Assembly: GCA_030770425.1 (NCBI GenBank)
Contig: JASJFT010000094.1
Coordinates: 107,900-171,899, forward strand
Source of the DNA: Darksidea phi
Lineage: Eukaryota > Ascomycota > Dothideomycetes > Pleosporales > Lentitheciaceae
Reading direction: 5' to 3'
Length of the DNA stretch: 64,000 nucleotides
Part shown: positions 34,034 through 46,654 of the stretch, piece after piece
Position numbering within the stretch: position 1 is the stretch's first letter
Layout: each line of letters opens with the position of its first letter
Notes under the pieces: generated by a model
Seen by the model: only the letters and a program-made list of their open reading frames with translations
Told to the model about the DNA's origin: nothing
Databases searched by the model: none
Position numbers and translations under genes: made by a program

Positions 34034-35013
34034 CTAAACAGATTTTCGAGTCATTGTACGCATTCTCTGAATGTCCGTAATGCCATCCAGGGGTTGGATG
34101 CGTAGTTCAGTTACTTCGATGGGTGGAAGCTGGCCAGATGATGAGCGGTAGCAGCGACCTGATTCGAATTGCCCTAGTTGAGGTAAGTGCCTGAACCAGG
34201 CGTTGGTGTTAGAGACTTTGATGTAGGCCCTTCTCTTTTTCCAGATTGGATGACCAGGTGGATATCGGTATCCCGCCAAGCAGGAAGAACAGCGTTGCTC
34301 AAAGCGGAAGATGGCTTTCGAAGAACGCGGACATGTTTCAAATGATCAAATAAGGTCCGCGATCGAGCCCAGCAATCATCTTGCGAGCTTTAATATGCTC
34401 GTTCGTTCGGTTGGCGATGGCTGAGCGTTGTATCAATCGCGATCCCTGGACCTGGGAGTGTGTTTAGATCTCGTATGGCAGCGGTCCATAGTATGTCGCA
34501 AACAAGTCCAAAGAAGTGTTGAATAACATAACGGATCTCCAGATCGTCGAGCTTAGCTTTGAATGGCGCAGTCATGTTCTGCACCACAGTGTGCGCAGGG
34601 AAGATTATGTAAAATATGGTAGGGTTGAAAACGAGGCTGATCTTCTTTTCGAGGATGAATCGGACGATTCAAATCCAAGCTGAAATTTACAGAGACTAAG
34701 CCCGACGTTCGTCTCTTGAGCGGGTTGTAAGATTCTTGATGGCTACGACGCTCGATTTTGTTAATGGTCCACTTGGCTGATAGCCGACCTTAAGATTCGT
34801 AGCAGGATGTAGTATCCGATCTGTACTCGAGGCTGTGGACCGCGTTTTAAGTCTGCATTCGAATATATATGAATTCCCTAGTAGCATTCCAAAGAAGGAA
34901 GATGGCCGTTTGGTGAAGCGAAGGGTTGGGGAGCAGCGCGTGATGGCTGCCACAATGACGTAACGGGGCGTTGATACTAGGTATATTAGTAAGACGCCTA
35001 AGATTACCGTCAT
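34034..35013 (-). pseudogene. Possible remains of an unrecognised minus-strand gene
   Basis: Three collinear minus-strand open segments (35013-34696 with an ATG, 34587-34390, 34279-34034) contain ordinary-looking protein sequence, for example FKAKLDDLEIRYVIQHFFGLVCDIL and VGYQPSGPLTKSSVVAIKNL. They could not be joined with convincing splice sites, and no family was recognised. This may be a decayed gene or chance frames. Confidence 0.25.
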
Positions 35014-35082
35014 TTCTTGGCTAGAACCTCAATCTGACCGCTCCTATATTGTTCTCCATACAGTCTTTCAAATCACTCTAGC

Positions 35083-35626
35083 ATGGTATGGAAAACAGGC
35101 TCAGTGGGCGCCCCGTTTGCGCTTTTCATCCTGGTGGACATTCTCGTAGAGGTAAGGAAATACGGCTTTGTCAAGAGCATTCGCTAACAGCTCAGACGAT
35201 CAACAAGATCCTCTCTGAAGCTTTCAAAGGAACTCAGTTCTCGACTAACCCCTTCTGGCTCGCCTCGAGTGACTACTCAGAGGCGCCTCGAAAGGTGCCG
35301 GGCGTAGCAACAGAAGGCTCCAAGCCTCCGATTCCCGCAACATTCAAATCTGGGTTGGGAAGAAGGCTGAGGCTGTTGTTGAATGGGTTCAGAATAAACC
35401 CAAGGAAGCTGATGTTGACGGTCATTTCTTCGCTATATTGGACAAGACTGCAGTCAATGAGAAAGTGGTGATTGGCCGTGTAGGAGGGCTCTTTCTAGAG
35501 GATATGGAAGACGTGCAGTTTATTCGGGTTGATGCGGAGATGGCGAGTCTGGTGTTATACCCCATTCAGCCGGGAAGGTGGGAGGAAACGAGGGATAGTA
35601 CTGGGCTTGCGAAAATTGAATATTGA
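35083..35626 (+). pseudogene. Small unknown gene with an apparent frameshift
   Basis: Exon 1 is 35083-35151 (MVWKTGSVGAPFALFILVDILVE), the intron is 35152-35195 (GTAAGG...CTCAG), and exon 2 begins TINKILSEAFKGTQF. The frame then changes near 35335-35345: LASSDYSEAPRKVPGVATEG ends in one frame and NIQIWVGKKAEAVVEWVQ continues in another. It runs to AEMASLVLYPIQPGRWEE and a TGA at 35626. Both halves look coding, and no intron consensus explains the switch. Family unknown, about 170 residues. It is either a sequencing error in a real gene or a recent pseudogene. Confidence 0.5.
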
Positions 35627-36229
35627 GGGTCTGCCTTGTGTCCTTTAGTAAACAACCTCGTCTTTGCTAAAGAATACATGACAATTTGAGGACTGTATAA
35701 CGCCTACTCAATGCAGCCCAGCACTCTTAGGAAGCCCAGCCGAAGTCGACAGTCCCTGGCATAACCACACATACCTACGGGGACTTCTATAATAAACACA
35801 TGAGTACCCAAGTGAGCGCGCTACTTATAAACGTTAGCTAGGCGAATTGTTTTCTTTATCGGTAGCCGCCGCTCTAATATGGGCTTACTATGGTACCGTG
35901 TACTAATCCATGATAAGTGCGCCCGATCCTTGATAAGGACGCTCTTATCCTTAATAAGTATCCTTAATTCTTACCCTACATCGACCTAGTCCTCCATGCT
36001 ACTCTGCCTTTCGTGTATTCAGCATCTTTGTAGCTGGCCAAGCCAGCTTGAAGAAGACTCAGCGGACTTGGCAGAGGTGCAGCGGAGGCTGAGCCGGGGA
36101 CGTCACGTAACCATCACAATCACCACATCAAGAAATGCACAACACAATGCTTGCGAGCGGCACCAACAACGCTTTCGCCGCCACTGCGAACGTCACAATT
36201 CTCAATTCAACGACTACCTGCGCGCTCTC
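35627..36229. other. Intergenic, AT-rich in part
   Basis: The interval 35780-35970 is TA-rich with recurring ttaataagta-like words and may be another small RIP-affected repeat. No gene is supported. Confidence 0.35.
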
Positions 36230-37095
36230 ACCGCACGCACGCGCTTTGAGCAGCGTCCTTAGTGGGATTATCAGCGCAATCTTTACCGCCTCTCAAGCGG
36301 CTTCTATGTTGCATTCATGGTAGGCGCGGTTAGCTGGTTCGCCGCACTGGGCAATGTTCTAGTGGCCGTATACCAAGCCTACAGCGTTCTTCGCTTGGAA
36401 TCGCCAGAGGGCGGCGAACACTTGTTCAAATTCCCGGATCATTTCTACCACCACGATTTGCGAACATGGAACAGCGGTGTCTTTCGGGGTGCAACGGTCG
36501 AGCGTGTGACCTTCCTTGGGTGGATAGGATGGACATATACAACGCTGTACTCGCCCGCCATCCAGGTGTTGTGGCTGCGCGAGAATTGGGTCAGGGCGTC
36601 GACGGAGCTGAAGATCGCACGAGCAATAGGCGGGGGCGTCGCAGCATTACCTTCAACCTTCGACACTCGCGCCCGTTACGGAAGGGTCCTCGGGAGCCGT
36701 TGTGGTGCGGCCAGCAATGTGGCTCTTTGGAGCCCTTACCGCCGCCAGCACCGTCATCCTCGCGAGCGTTTCGGTCATTGAGCTTTGTCTTGCAGCTAGT
36801 CAAGTCGGGAAACTAGCATGGGCGGCTGCTTTCTATGTGTTCCTCGCCTTGGTATGGGCTTATGCGAGCTTGGTTTTTACCAGTCCCCACGACGAAGCAA
36901 AGGACTCGGGGCGGCCTGGGAGGCATAATCGTTGGTGGAATAATGGGTGCTTTTGCTGGGGGTTTTGTTTCAATGCCCGCTTTTGTGGTTATGATGGGTG
37001 CGAAGGATCACCAAGGCGTAGTAGGATTGGGCGCCAATTTACCATGTGACGGTGCTACGCGGCGGCAGAAGATGGTCGCCGTTTTGCCTCGATAG
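36230..37095 (+). pseudogene. Broken polytopic membrane protein
   Basis: Collinear hydrophobic segments occur in three frames. The first contains FYVAFMVGAVSWFAALGNVL, LRLESPEGGEHLFKFPDHFY and WIGWTYTTLYSPAIQVLWL (36300-36680). The second contains AMWLFGALTAASTVILASVS and LAWAAAFYVFLALVWAYASL (36690-36900). The third contains GGIIVGGIMGAFAGGFVSM and ends at TAG 37095. At least five membrane helices are spread over the frames. No splice signals bridge the switches, so at least two frameshifts are inferred. Family unknown. Confidence 0.45.
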
Positions 37096-37175
37096 TCACA
37101 ATTAGCGCCTGATGGTAGGACCGTAGATTTTTGAGACGAATGAGATTACTAGATACAATGACCTCCATATATGTA

Positions 37176-40100
37176 CTAAGCTAGATGACTTGAGAATGTG
37201 CTCTTCGCTGCAATCGTAGTCCCAAGTTCGCGCAGCGATTTGTTCCCCATCAGATCGAACACACTAACATTTGCGCCCATCTCCTTCTTCAACCAGCTCC
37301 GTATCTGAACCGCCATCAGCGAATCCACACCCGTCTCGTGCATTGGCCTGCTCTCGTCGAAACCCTCTTGTTCCACACCAAGATCTGCAGCCAGCTTTCG
37401 CAGCAGCGTGCTGAGCACGATGCCGGCTGCGTCAGCGAGCGACGGCGCAGCAGCCAGCAGCGACGAAATCTTCTCTTGTTGCTCTGTCGCGGAGGCGGTC
37501 CCTCCACTTCCCCGACCTTCGGCGCCGGATGCGTTACCCCGCCCTGTCATCGAGTCCTGAAACCGAAGATGCTTCCACTGCGGCCGATCAAGCATTGTAT
37601 CCGCCAGATCGACCGTATTTCCTGACCCTCGCGAGGACACTCCAATAACAACCTGTCGCGAAACAGCCTCCTGAGCGCGGGCGCCATCGCAGTAGTAATC
37701 CAAGAGCCCCAGCATCTCGGTTTCGGACACTGGCTTCAGGTACTTGAGCGTCTCGAGACGGCGCGTGATATCCTCCGACTCAGCGACCGTGCCTGCAAAG
37801 CCCATCCAGCCCAGATCCAGCGAGATGATGGGCGCGCTCGTCGTTGAGTGCGTGGCGGCGAAGGCGTCGAGGTAGGTGCTTGAGGCGGCGTAATTGCTTT
37901 GCGAGGGGTTGCCTAGGATGCCGTTGATGGAGGAGAGGAGGATGAAGAAGTCCAGAGTGGATGGCAAGGCGGCGTGCAGGTTCTGCGTGCCTTGGACGCG
38001 GGGTGCTATGGCTGCCGTCCATTGCTGGTAGGTCATGGAGTCGAAGATAGAATCCTGTTTGTGAGTCAGTCTTTGATGCCATCTCAAGAGCGCTGGCGTT
38101 CGGTGGCACAATTACTTGCCTGAAGGACGAGTGCACCTTGGATGCACCCCTTGATGGACGGCAATATGGTAGCACAACGGGATACCACATCATTGAGCCG
38201 AGCAGCGTTGGACACATCGCAAGCAGGAGCTTCGACCCGCACACCCTGGGCTGCCAGATCCGCCAGGAGCTCTTTCGCTACCTTGGAAGAAGGCCCAGAG
38301 CGCGAGAGGAGAAGCAAGTTGCGCGCTCCGCGCTTCACCATCCAGCGACAAATGTTGCGAGCTAGGCCACCAAAGCCGCCCACGATAACGTACGTCGCAT
38401 CCGAGTCCAAGTCGCAGACAGGAGATTGGGAGCTATTAGCAGCCGTGAACTGCGCGATGGCTCTAGAGGTGCTCTGCTGTGCTACATCGGGGTTTTGGAT
38501 GTGTGCAACAACTTCTATGGCGGGTACCGCTCGGCTAATGCAGACATTGCCATTGATTTCGCGGTACTCCAGTTCGGCCTCAGCGTCGGGGGCACCGCGC
38601 ACCATCCGCACAATGTTCTTCGCCAGTACGGTCTCGGGTGTCGCGCTCGAAGAGGCGTAAGACATGTATCGTGAATTGATGTTTTCGGATCGCAGCACAC
38701 GCAGCAGTCCGTCGCTCATCTGAAATTCAGGACTTGATTCCTCGGTGTTGCGAACCCAGAGAAGACCCTCGTTGCGTGAAAGCAGGGTGCGCAGAGCGAG
38801 GAACTCAGGTTCGCTCATGGATGCGAGGAACGGCTTAGAGGACTCCAGCAGGCTGACCACGAAGCGGGTTGACAAGTCGTGAGTCACAGCGTCAGTGAGC
38901 GACAAGACGCCAATGTCGCAATCCTCCCGCAATTGTAGCTCTGTTTGCAGGGTGGCGACCAGCGATGAAGATACGTCTTCGTCTCTAACCACAATGGAGA
39001 CACCAAGAGTTGGGCCCGTGGTCCCTTCAACGGCGGTGGCAACCATGACACTGCAAACGCGCGTCTGCGCGTCGTTGGAATCGTGCAGCACAAGGTCCGT
39101 TCCCGAGAAACCAGTGCTTGTGAGTACATTGCTCCACCGCTCATCCGAAATGCAGGGCCCAGACCCTGGCTCACGGTACTCGTCTGCGCTGAGCCACCAG
39201 CCGGGGAGTGTACCGAACATAATCTGCGGCGCCCACTGGTTTTGCGTTATCTCCAGTAGCACCAGTTTGCCACCGGGCTTGAGCAGCTTGCGCGTATTGG
39301 ACAGGGTGATGTTCAGATCTGGAGTGGCGTGCAGGACGTTGGCGGCAACTATGAGGTCGTAGCTGGCTTCCTGGAAACCCTGTGCCGTGGGATCTTTGGA
39401 GACGTCAAGAACTGTAAAGTTCATTCGCTCGCCGTGGGTTTTGAATTTATCCCGCGCTGCGCCGAAGAATGCGGGAGAAATGTCAGTGAAGTCGTAGCGG
39501 TCGACGGCGGAGGCGTCTTTGCCATCGATCTGCCAGTCTTTTGAGTTGGCATATTCCAGCACCAGTTCGGTCGTTGACCCAGTGCCAGCGCCAATCTCAA
39601 GAACCTTGAGACCGGGATTCTTGAAAGCGATTAGCTCAATAACGTGCTGGAGTACCCTCTGCGTTCGGCGGTTGGCTTCTTGGTAGTACTGCTCTGCCCA
39701 GTTGGAGTGGAAGATGATCTCAAGCGGATCCTTTTGCCCGAGGAGGACGCGCTTGAGGTGCTGCGCCATCTTAACGACACCTTCTCCCTCCACGCTGCTG
39801 TGCGCAACTTTATCGGAGAGCTGAGCGAGCGCGTCAGCGCATGAGTCGGCTGGAAGGCTAGCGAGCGATGAGGTTGCATATGAGGCGGCGCAGCTATCCA
39901 TCCAGCGGACGTAGTTCTGGAGATATGGTTTCCCCGGGGCAAGGTTGTTGGTGCTGATTTCCTTAAGTGTATCAGCGCAAATGCTACCAAATAGCAATGA
40001 CAAGTCTTTGAAGTGCGAGTCGCCGGATCCTCCGGAAGATGGCGAAATGAGCTCCTCCGGCATCGTATCGTAGGCGAGGAACTCGACGTCGGGTTGCCAG

Positions 40101-43100
40101 TCGAACCGATAGCACAGTGCCTCATCACTCTTAACCTCCTCGACAGCTGATGGCCCGGTATCGACAAATGTAGTCTGCAGCTCGGTGACAGATACGAGCA
40201 CCCTTCCACTGTCATCCATAGCTTGAGCAGAGGATGTCGTGGTGCGCATCGTGTGCTGCTCCACCTTGGCGTAGGTCTTGATTGATGCAGTGGCTGGGGC
40301 AGCAACACGCGATCCGTCCAGGTAGAGCTCATGGAGCTTGGTCGGAACTGCCGTCGGCTGTCGCTTGGTTCCTCCTCGCACGAGGGCGGTGAGAACGGTC
40401 TGGAAGATGCCATCGAGAGTGATCGGATGGATGACATGGGGTTGCGACTCATGCGACTCGTCTGCTGTGTACGGATACGCTTCCATGGTGGCGCATGCGT
40501 CATTGTTCGAGCCGATGGTGATGTCAGAAAGACTGCGGAACGACTCGCCGAAAGACAGACCCATGCCCTCGAAGAACTCGTACAGTGCCGACGAGCTGAT
40601 GCTGCGAGTGCATGGCGCTCTGTAAGGCAGAGCCCACTCCTGCTCTGCACCATACTCGACGTGTATGTTTCCGTGGCAGTTTTCCACCCACGAGCCGTCC
40701 TGGACGCTGCAAAGGACGAAGCGGGAGGAGTCCACATCCTTCTTCGTTGAGGGTAAGGTCAAGAGCTCGAGCTGCGACTCAACCCCATCTTCGCCCTCTT
40801 CGGGCACGGGAAGAGGGCGCAGGAACTCCACATCTGTCAGTCGGAATCCTCGGATCCCTGTGCCTGTCCGCGAGACTTGCTTCGCTGCTTCGATAGCAAC
40901 ACAGACCATGCCCGCTGCGGGATAGATGGTGCTACCATTCACCTACACATGTCAGCTTTTGTATTAGACTTGAACTACTGGAATCATACCACGTGATCAA
41001 GGGCCCATGGTGTCTCCGAGGCTTTTGTGAACTTGCGCCACCGACGGGACATCTGCGGTGGGCCATCGATAAACAACGGCGTCCCCAGCAAGTCCAGCCG
41101 AGGAACCTTCCGCTGAGCCAGGGACTGGTGGCTCCGGCTCTTGTGCCAGTAGATAGTCGATCGTTCAAACGGGTATGCAGGCACGTCCGTCAGTATCTTC
41201 AACGAGGCACATGTGACATCGGGAAGAGCGTTGGCAGCCATCAGATCAACCGAATACCCAAGGCAGTGCAGACGGCCGACTGCGCTCAGCAAAGAGTAGG
41301 CAGCATCAACCTTGCGATCCATAACGGTGTCGTAGCGGAACAGCTTGGCTTGGCCGGATATCTTGACTATGTCTCCCACTGGCCCCTTCAACGCGCCGTG
41401 GGGGCCAATTTCTACAAAGTCGAGCTGCTCCAGCGCGCCGGAAGTATCTTGTCCACTGAACTTTCCATCGGTTTGGAGCGCGATGATCTCGCTCATGGCT
41501 TCAGAAAAGCGCACAGTCGACTCCATGTTGCTGACCCAGTAGCTCGGGTTTGTTGCCTCGTGGCGGGTGAGAAGCGAGCCGGTGACGGAGGACACCATCT
41601 CAGAGCAGCTGTTTGCATCACCCGGCTCGAGCGCTTCCAACAATGTGCAATATGCGTCGGACACTGCATGGACGTGAGGTGAGTGGTAAGCCACTGAGAC
41701 GCGCAGCTTGCGTACGAAAACGCCGTCGCCATCGAGCTGCGTCTTGAGCGCGTCGATCGCAGCCTCATCACCGGCTAGCGTGACGCTTGAAGGGCTGTTG
41801 TTGCATGCAACAACAACGCGCGACATAGGATTCGCTGCGCGATAGCGGTTGATGTATACCAGTGCCTGCGACTCAGGCAAGCCAGCTGCCATCATGCTGC
41901 CGCGGATTGGCAACGAGGTGAGTCTTGCCGCTACCTTGCCGCGAAGGTAAGCTACCTTCCACGCAGAAGCTGCCGAAAGGGAGCCATTTGCATACCTGAG
42001 GTCGTAAGTAGCGTTCCAGAACGACAACCGGGAGTTGGCTTACGCTGCTGCGATTTCTCCAGATGAATGGCCAACCACTACTTGGGGCTTGAGGCCAAAG
42101 GATGCCAGGAGATCGACAAGGGCGACCTGGAGAACCGTGCATAGCGGCTGGCTGCGCTCAGGCTCGTTGATGTGAGTGCTGTCTTCGCTCTTCGCAAGCT
42201 CCTCTGGGCCATTGTTAGCGTCTCACGCATCTCTGGGGAGGCGTGGGAGGAAAGTACGTACCGAGGACGCTCCACTCGCATCCAAGCTTGCGCAGATACA
42301 AATCGGCTCTTTCCACGCTTCCCCTGAAGGTAGGATAGCCCAGAAGCTGTAGACCCATCTGCGCATACTGAGCACCCTGCCCGGTGAATACGAAACAAAG
42401 TCTTCGTGACCGCTGTTCCCGGACAGGTCGCGATGCCATCTTAGCCAACGCAGGCAGATCCGCGGCCGAATCCAGCACGGCAAAGCGTCGCGAAGAGAGA
42501 TGGCTTCTCCGCGCGGCCAGAGTATACGCCAGATTTCGCAGCACCGAACGCCCGGCGCCATCCAAACCAGCATTGGAAAAGTACTCAGCCAGCGCTTCTG
42601 TCAGCCTTAACGACGCTTTCTCATCCGCGCCCGACCACGTGAGCAGCTTTGGTAAGGGGCGCTGTGAAGTTGCTGGGGATAAATGCATGTCGGAGGCGTT
42701 AATATCTCTGATTGCCCCAAAGGAGGGGGTAGACGGAAGGCTTAGCTCAATGGGCGTACCCAGACCGCTGTCCGGGCGAGCATACGCTTCCTCCGTCTGG
42801 TGCTTGCCCTGCAAGTCGTATGCCTTCAGGTAGTTGCATGCATCGTCGAGCACGACGTGTGAGTTTGAGCCGCCAAAGCCGAATGAGTTGACTGACGCTC
42901 GGCGAAGACCGCTAGATGGCCAAGGTGTGCACTCTGTAGGGAACTAGAGAAGTGTTAGTATCGATCATATGCACGAAGGCCTTGGAGACTTACGGTTATG
43001 TTCAGTCCCTCTGCGTCAATTGCTGGGTTGACCTTTTCAAAGTTGGCGTTGGGAGGGATGATCCCCCGCTCCAACACAAGCACAGCTTTGATAAGTCCAG

Positions 43101-44378
43101 CAATCCCACTGCCACCCTCCAGATGGCCGATGTTGGACTTGAGGGCACCACTGAAGGATCATTAGTCTATGCATGACGCCACGGCACGTGAAACCTACAT
43201 GTACACCGGATTCCCCGCCTCCCTCTCAGCACCGAATACGGAGCCCAGCGCTCGAGCCTCTATCGGATCCCCCAACGGGGTTCCCGTACCATGGGCTTCT
43301 ACGAAGGCCGTTCGCTTTAGATCTAGCCCGGCTCGTTGGTACGTCTCCCGGATCAAGGCCTCCTGCGCGGCTTGGCTTGGTGCCGTTAAGCTAGGCGTTC
43401 GACCATCCTGGTTGGTACCTGTGGCGCGGATGACGGCGCGGATGGTGTCGCCGTTGCTGATTGCGTCGGATAGTCGTTTGACGACGACCATACCGAAGCC
43501 TTCTCCTCTTGAGTAACCATTTGCTCGGTGGTCGAAGCCGAATGAGCGGCCTGATGGGCCGAGCATGTTTAAATTGGTCATCAGAAGGAATTGTTCTACG
43601 GATGCAAGGACGTTACTGCCGCCAACAAGAGACTGAACATCGTGTCAGTGAGTTCTCTGATTGGGTAGTGTGGAAGATGTACCATGGTTGTCTCTCCACT
43701 GCGGAGCGACTGACACGCAAGATGGAGACCAAGCAAACTACTTGAGCACGCGCTGTCGATGTTCATGCTTGGGCCTTTCAAATCGAACCACCAACTTATC
43801 CGGTTGGCGAGAATGGAGAATGATGTGGCGCTGCCCGCATATGGAGACAGCAGTTCTGGGTCTTTTAGACTCAGCATCTTGTGGTCATCGGAGAAGGAAC
43901 CGGTAAAGACTGATGTCCTCGAGCCCGCTACCGACTTGAGAGGTAATCCCGCTGGGGATGATTAGCATAGGCTGGATTCTGGGTACTTTCGCACGTACCG
44001 TTTTCCAACGCGTGGTACGCCGTCTCGAGCATTATTCTTTGCTGGGGATCCATCGCCGCAGCTTCCGCTGGGCTGATGGAGAAGAAGGGCGCGTCGAACG
44101 CGCCCAACTCGCCGTCCATAAAGTGAGCTCCCCGCATGCTCAACTGTCTGCGGTCAGCATTACCCCCGATCAAACGGTCATACAGTCCTCACATTATCCA
44201 CCCTGGAGTTATCCGAATGGTAAAACGAAACGATATTCATTCGATCCGCTGGCATCTCTGTCGCGGCACATCTCCGCTCCTCCAGCATACGCCAGAACCG
44301 CTCTGACGAGTCCGCATCTCCCGGAAATCTGAACGCCAGCCCGACAATAGCTAGCGGCTCCACCTCTGGGGTATACAT
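37176..44378 (-). CDS. Reducing iterative type I polyketide synthase (KS-AT-DH-MT-KR-ACP)
   Basis: There are ten exons: 44378-44193, 44143-43999, 43951-43683, 43632-43199, 43150-42994, 42943-42262, 42203-42044, 41995-40990, 40942-38120 and 38054-37176. All join in phase to 2246 residues. KS has DSACSSS (Cys), [13 protein letters not shown] and [14 protein letters not shown] has [18 protein letters not shown] has [11 protein letters not shown] and [10 protein letters not shown]. The C-methyltransferase has [18 protein letters not shown] has [17 protein letters not shown] and [22 protein letters not shown] has [13 protein letters not shown]. No enoylreductase or release domain lies between MT and KR or after ACP, so full reduction would need a trans-ER and release a partner such as the neighbouring hydrolase. 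The last intron is GC-AG (GCAAGT...AACAG). Confidence 0.93.
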
Positions 44379-45373
44379 CTTGACTAGAGAGTACACTAAT
44401 GATACAACAAGTTGAAGGACGGAAGAGACTGGGAGTACAGAGGGAAGGACGGTCGAGCACACGAGGCCCTGGAGCTCATCTAAAATGTAGGCGGGACGGC
44501 TACATGTGTAGCGTCGGGAGCTCGGGGGAGATTGCGACCAAGGAATGGGAGGCAGACCTTGTGCAGCGAGGTCCGGAGCAGGGCGAAACCACAGCAAGCT
44601 GAAGAAAGCGCGGCTTATTGGTCCACGCAAGCATATCTTCGGATGTGGTCTTTGCCTTCCGTTATGGGGCATTCAGGATGCCCCAGTCGAATGTCTCTGC
44701 CTACATTGAGCTGAGCCTCGGGGTCGTGGCAGATTCACTTTCCAAATCGATAGCGGCGGTCCGTGGAGAATTAGCCTTGTGATTCTGGACATTATTTTTG
44801 GAGTCTCGGAAGCACAGGATAGGAGAGATGGGCTCGGAGGCGCGGGGTCGCGTGATTCAACATGGGTATCGGGCACCAGGGGCCGTCTGCAGGCGGCGGC
44901 GGATCTGGGGGCTTAGAACCCTGGCAGAACAGCGCGAAAAGTTCCAGAGCCGCCACACTAGGGAGTGCGTTGGGACTCGGCGACCATGGTGTTGCATTTA
45001 GAGTGCTAAGCGACGAGGAAGGCAGTGTGGCGTGGTCTGCAGCTGTTCTTGCAGGGGTCCTGGCGCGGGGGCTAAATGGGGGCTAAATACGATATGTTGT
45101 GCCACCCCACAACGGCTCAACACACAGCATGCGCCGCATCTGGTTATCCGGCCGCGGCGGAGCTCTGCCTCACTTCCTCAATCAATCTGTTCTCCTCGCC
45201 CGACGGTGAAGTCACCTATTCGTCCGCTTTGGGAGTCGGCTGCGCGCGAGAGCAAACGAAGTCCGGTTCTCCACTCCTCGAGGCTGACTAGCTGCCCTCT
45301 TTGTTTGCCGATAGCTTGCCCTCACAGCTCCACACTGTTCATCCAGCAGAGCTCATTGCTTTCACACTGCACA
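44379..45373. promoter_or_regulatory. Divergent promoter of PKS and hydrolase
   Basis: This ~1 kb head-to-head spacer serves two cluster genes and is the likely site for pathway-specific regulation. No coding sequence is supported. CGG/CCG triplets that could be Zn2Cys6 half-sites occur, but I could not single out a motif shared with the other cluster promoters. Confidence 0.45.
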
Positions 45374-46247
45374 ATGTCTCCCACGGTCGTCATCTGCCCC
45401 GGCGGCTGGCCGCTCCGCTCGTTCTTTGAGCCTCTTGCTCAGGTGTTCGAAGCCAAGGGCTACTCCACCGTCATCAGCATCCCACCAGAGTATCCGCCCT
45501 TCGACCCTGCTAACCCCCCTACGGCAAACCCGGACACGTCCTACCTCCGCAACTCCGTTCTTGAGCCGCTTCTCGCAGATGGGAAGGAAGTCATTCTATG
45601 GATGCACTCCTACGGAGGCGCCTACGCACCTGGCGCGCTCGAAGGCTTCAGCAAGAAAGAGCGCGCCGCCAAGGGGCTTTCCGGCGGCGTCATCGCGGGC
45701 GTCTTCACCGCGGCCTTTGTGGCGCCCAAGGGCACGAGCGCGATGCAAGCGATGGGCTTTGGCGAGGACAACCTGCCCGAGTGGGTGGCTGTCGACGTAC
45801 GTACTCCAGGCCGCATTCACTTCCGCTCGTCATCTGAAACATAAGATACCGAGCCAAGGGTTGCTGACGCGCTTTCACCAGTCCACGACGGCTATGGTGC
45901 GTCTCGTCCCTGAGCATGCACGCACCATGCTATTCCACGACCTGCCGCCTGAGGCGGCGGACAAGCTGGCTGCTAGTCTCCCTGCGCAGCCCTACGCGTG
46001 CTTCTCAACGCCTGTGTCGTGGGATCCGTATCAGGACCCAAACTACGCTGGTGCATTCGGATACATCATGACCGAGGCGGATCGCATCATGCCTTATGAG
46101 CTGCAGAAGATGTATGTTGCAACAGCAGGTATCACGGAGACAGAGGTCTTAGAGGGTAGCTCACACAGTCCGCATATCGAGCGGCCCGCAGATCTTGCGG
46201 AGAGGGTGCTGGCTATGGTGGGGAGGATTGAGGGCAAGGCGGCGTGA
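45374..46247 (+). CDS. Alpha/beta hydrolase in the PKS cluster
   Basis: Exons are 45374-45796 and 45882-46247, giving 262 residues. The intron is GTACGT...ACCAG. The N-terminal strand MSPTVVICPGGWP carries the oxyanion-hole Gly pair. The nucleophile elbow is LWMHSYGGAYAPG. A candidate acid lies in MTEADRIMPYELQKM and the His in GSSHSPHIERP, so the triad looks complete. It belongs to the AB-hydrolase-1 type (lipase/esterase-like, no signal peptide, cytosolic). Divergently paired with a PKS that has no release domain, it is a good candidate for product release, lactonisation or ester hydrolysis. That role is inferred from position. Confidence 0.88.
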
Positions 46248-46654
46248 GGAAGGGGCGAGCGGTCTCTCTCACCTCGCTCGGGGGTGGGACGAGCCCACGG
46301 CTAGACTTGGACTGGAAGGAGTCAAGTCGTCGGTAGCTTGCAGGTTCCGTGAAGATGATATGTATTGCTGAGAACAATAAAACTAGCCCCAGATATATCT
46401 CCTGTGCTATCACTTCATGAACACGACGGCTACGGAAGTTCTCCACTCTTCATTAAAGAATCTAGGGACAACATGTCATCATGCGTGTAAGAGCGCACCA
46501 CAGGTAATTATGCCGCACGAGACATCCCTAGCATCAAACACATACGTGCGAGATATTAGTGAGACTGATATCTGGAAAGAGTCGTAATATTAATATGTGA
46601 ACAACCACAAGCGAGTAAAACGTAAAGGGCCCGAGAAGATTGTTGTATTGTACC
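46248..46654. other. 3' intergenic between convergent cluster genes
   Basis: This is the tail-to-tail spacer between the hydrolase and the adenylation enzyme. Nothing recognisable. Confidence 0.4.

Noticed and set aside
39631..40737. Long minus-strand frame of 368 codons inside the PKS
   Set aside because: It is an out-of-frame shadow of the DH-MT exon, which itself is continuous and carries the conserved motifs.
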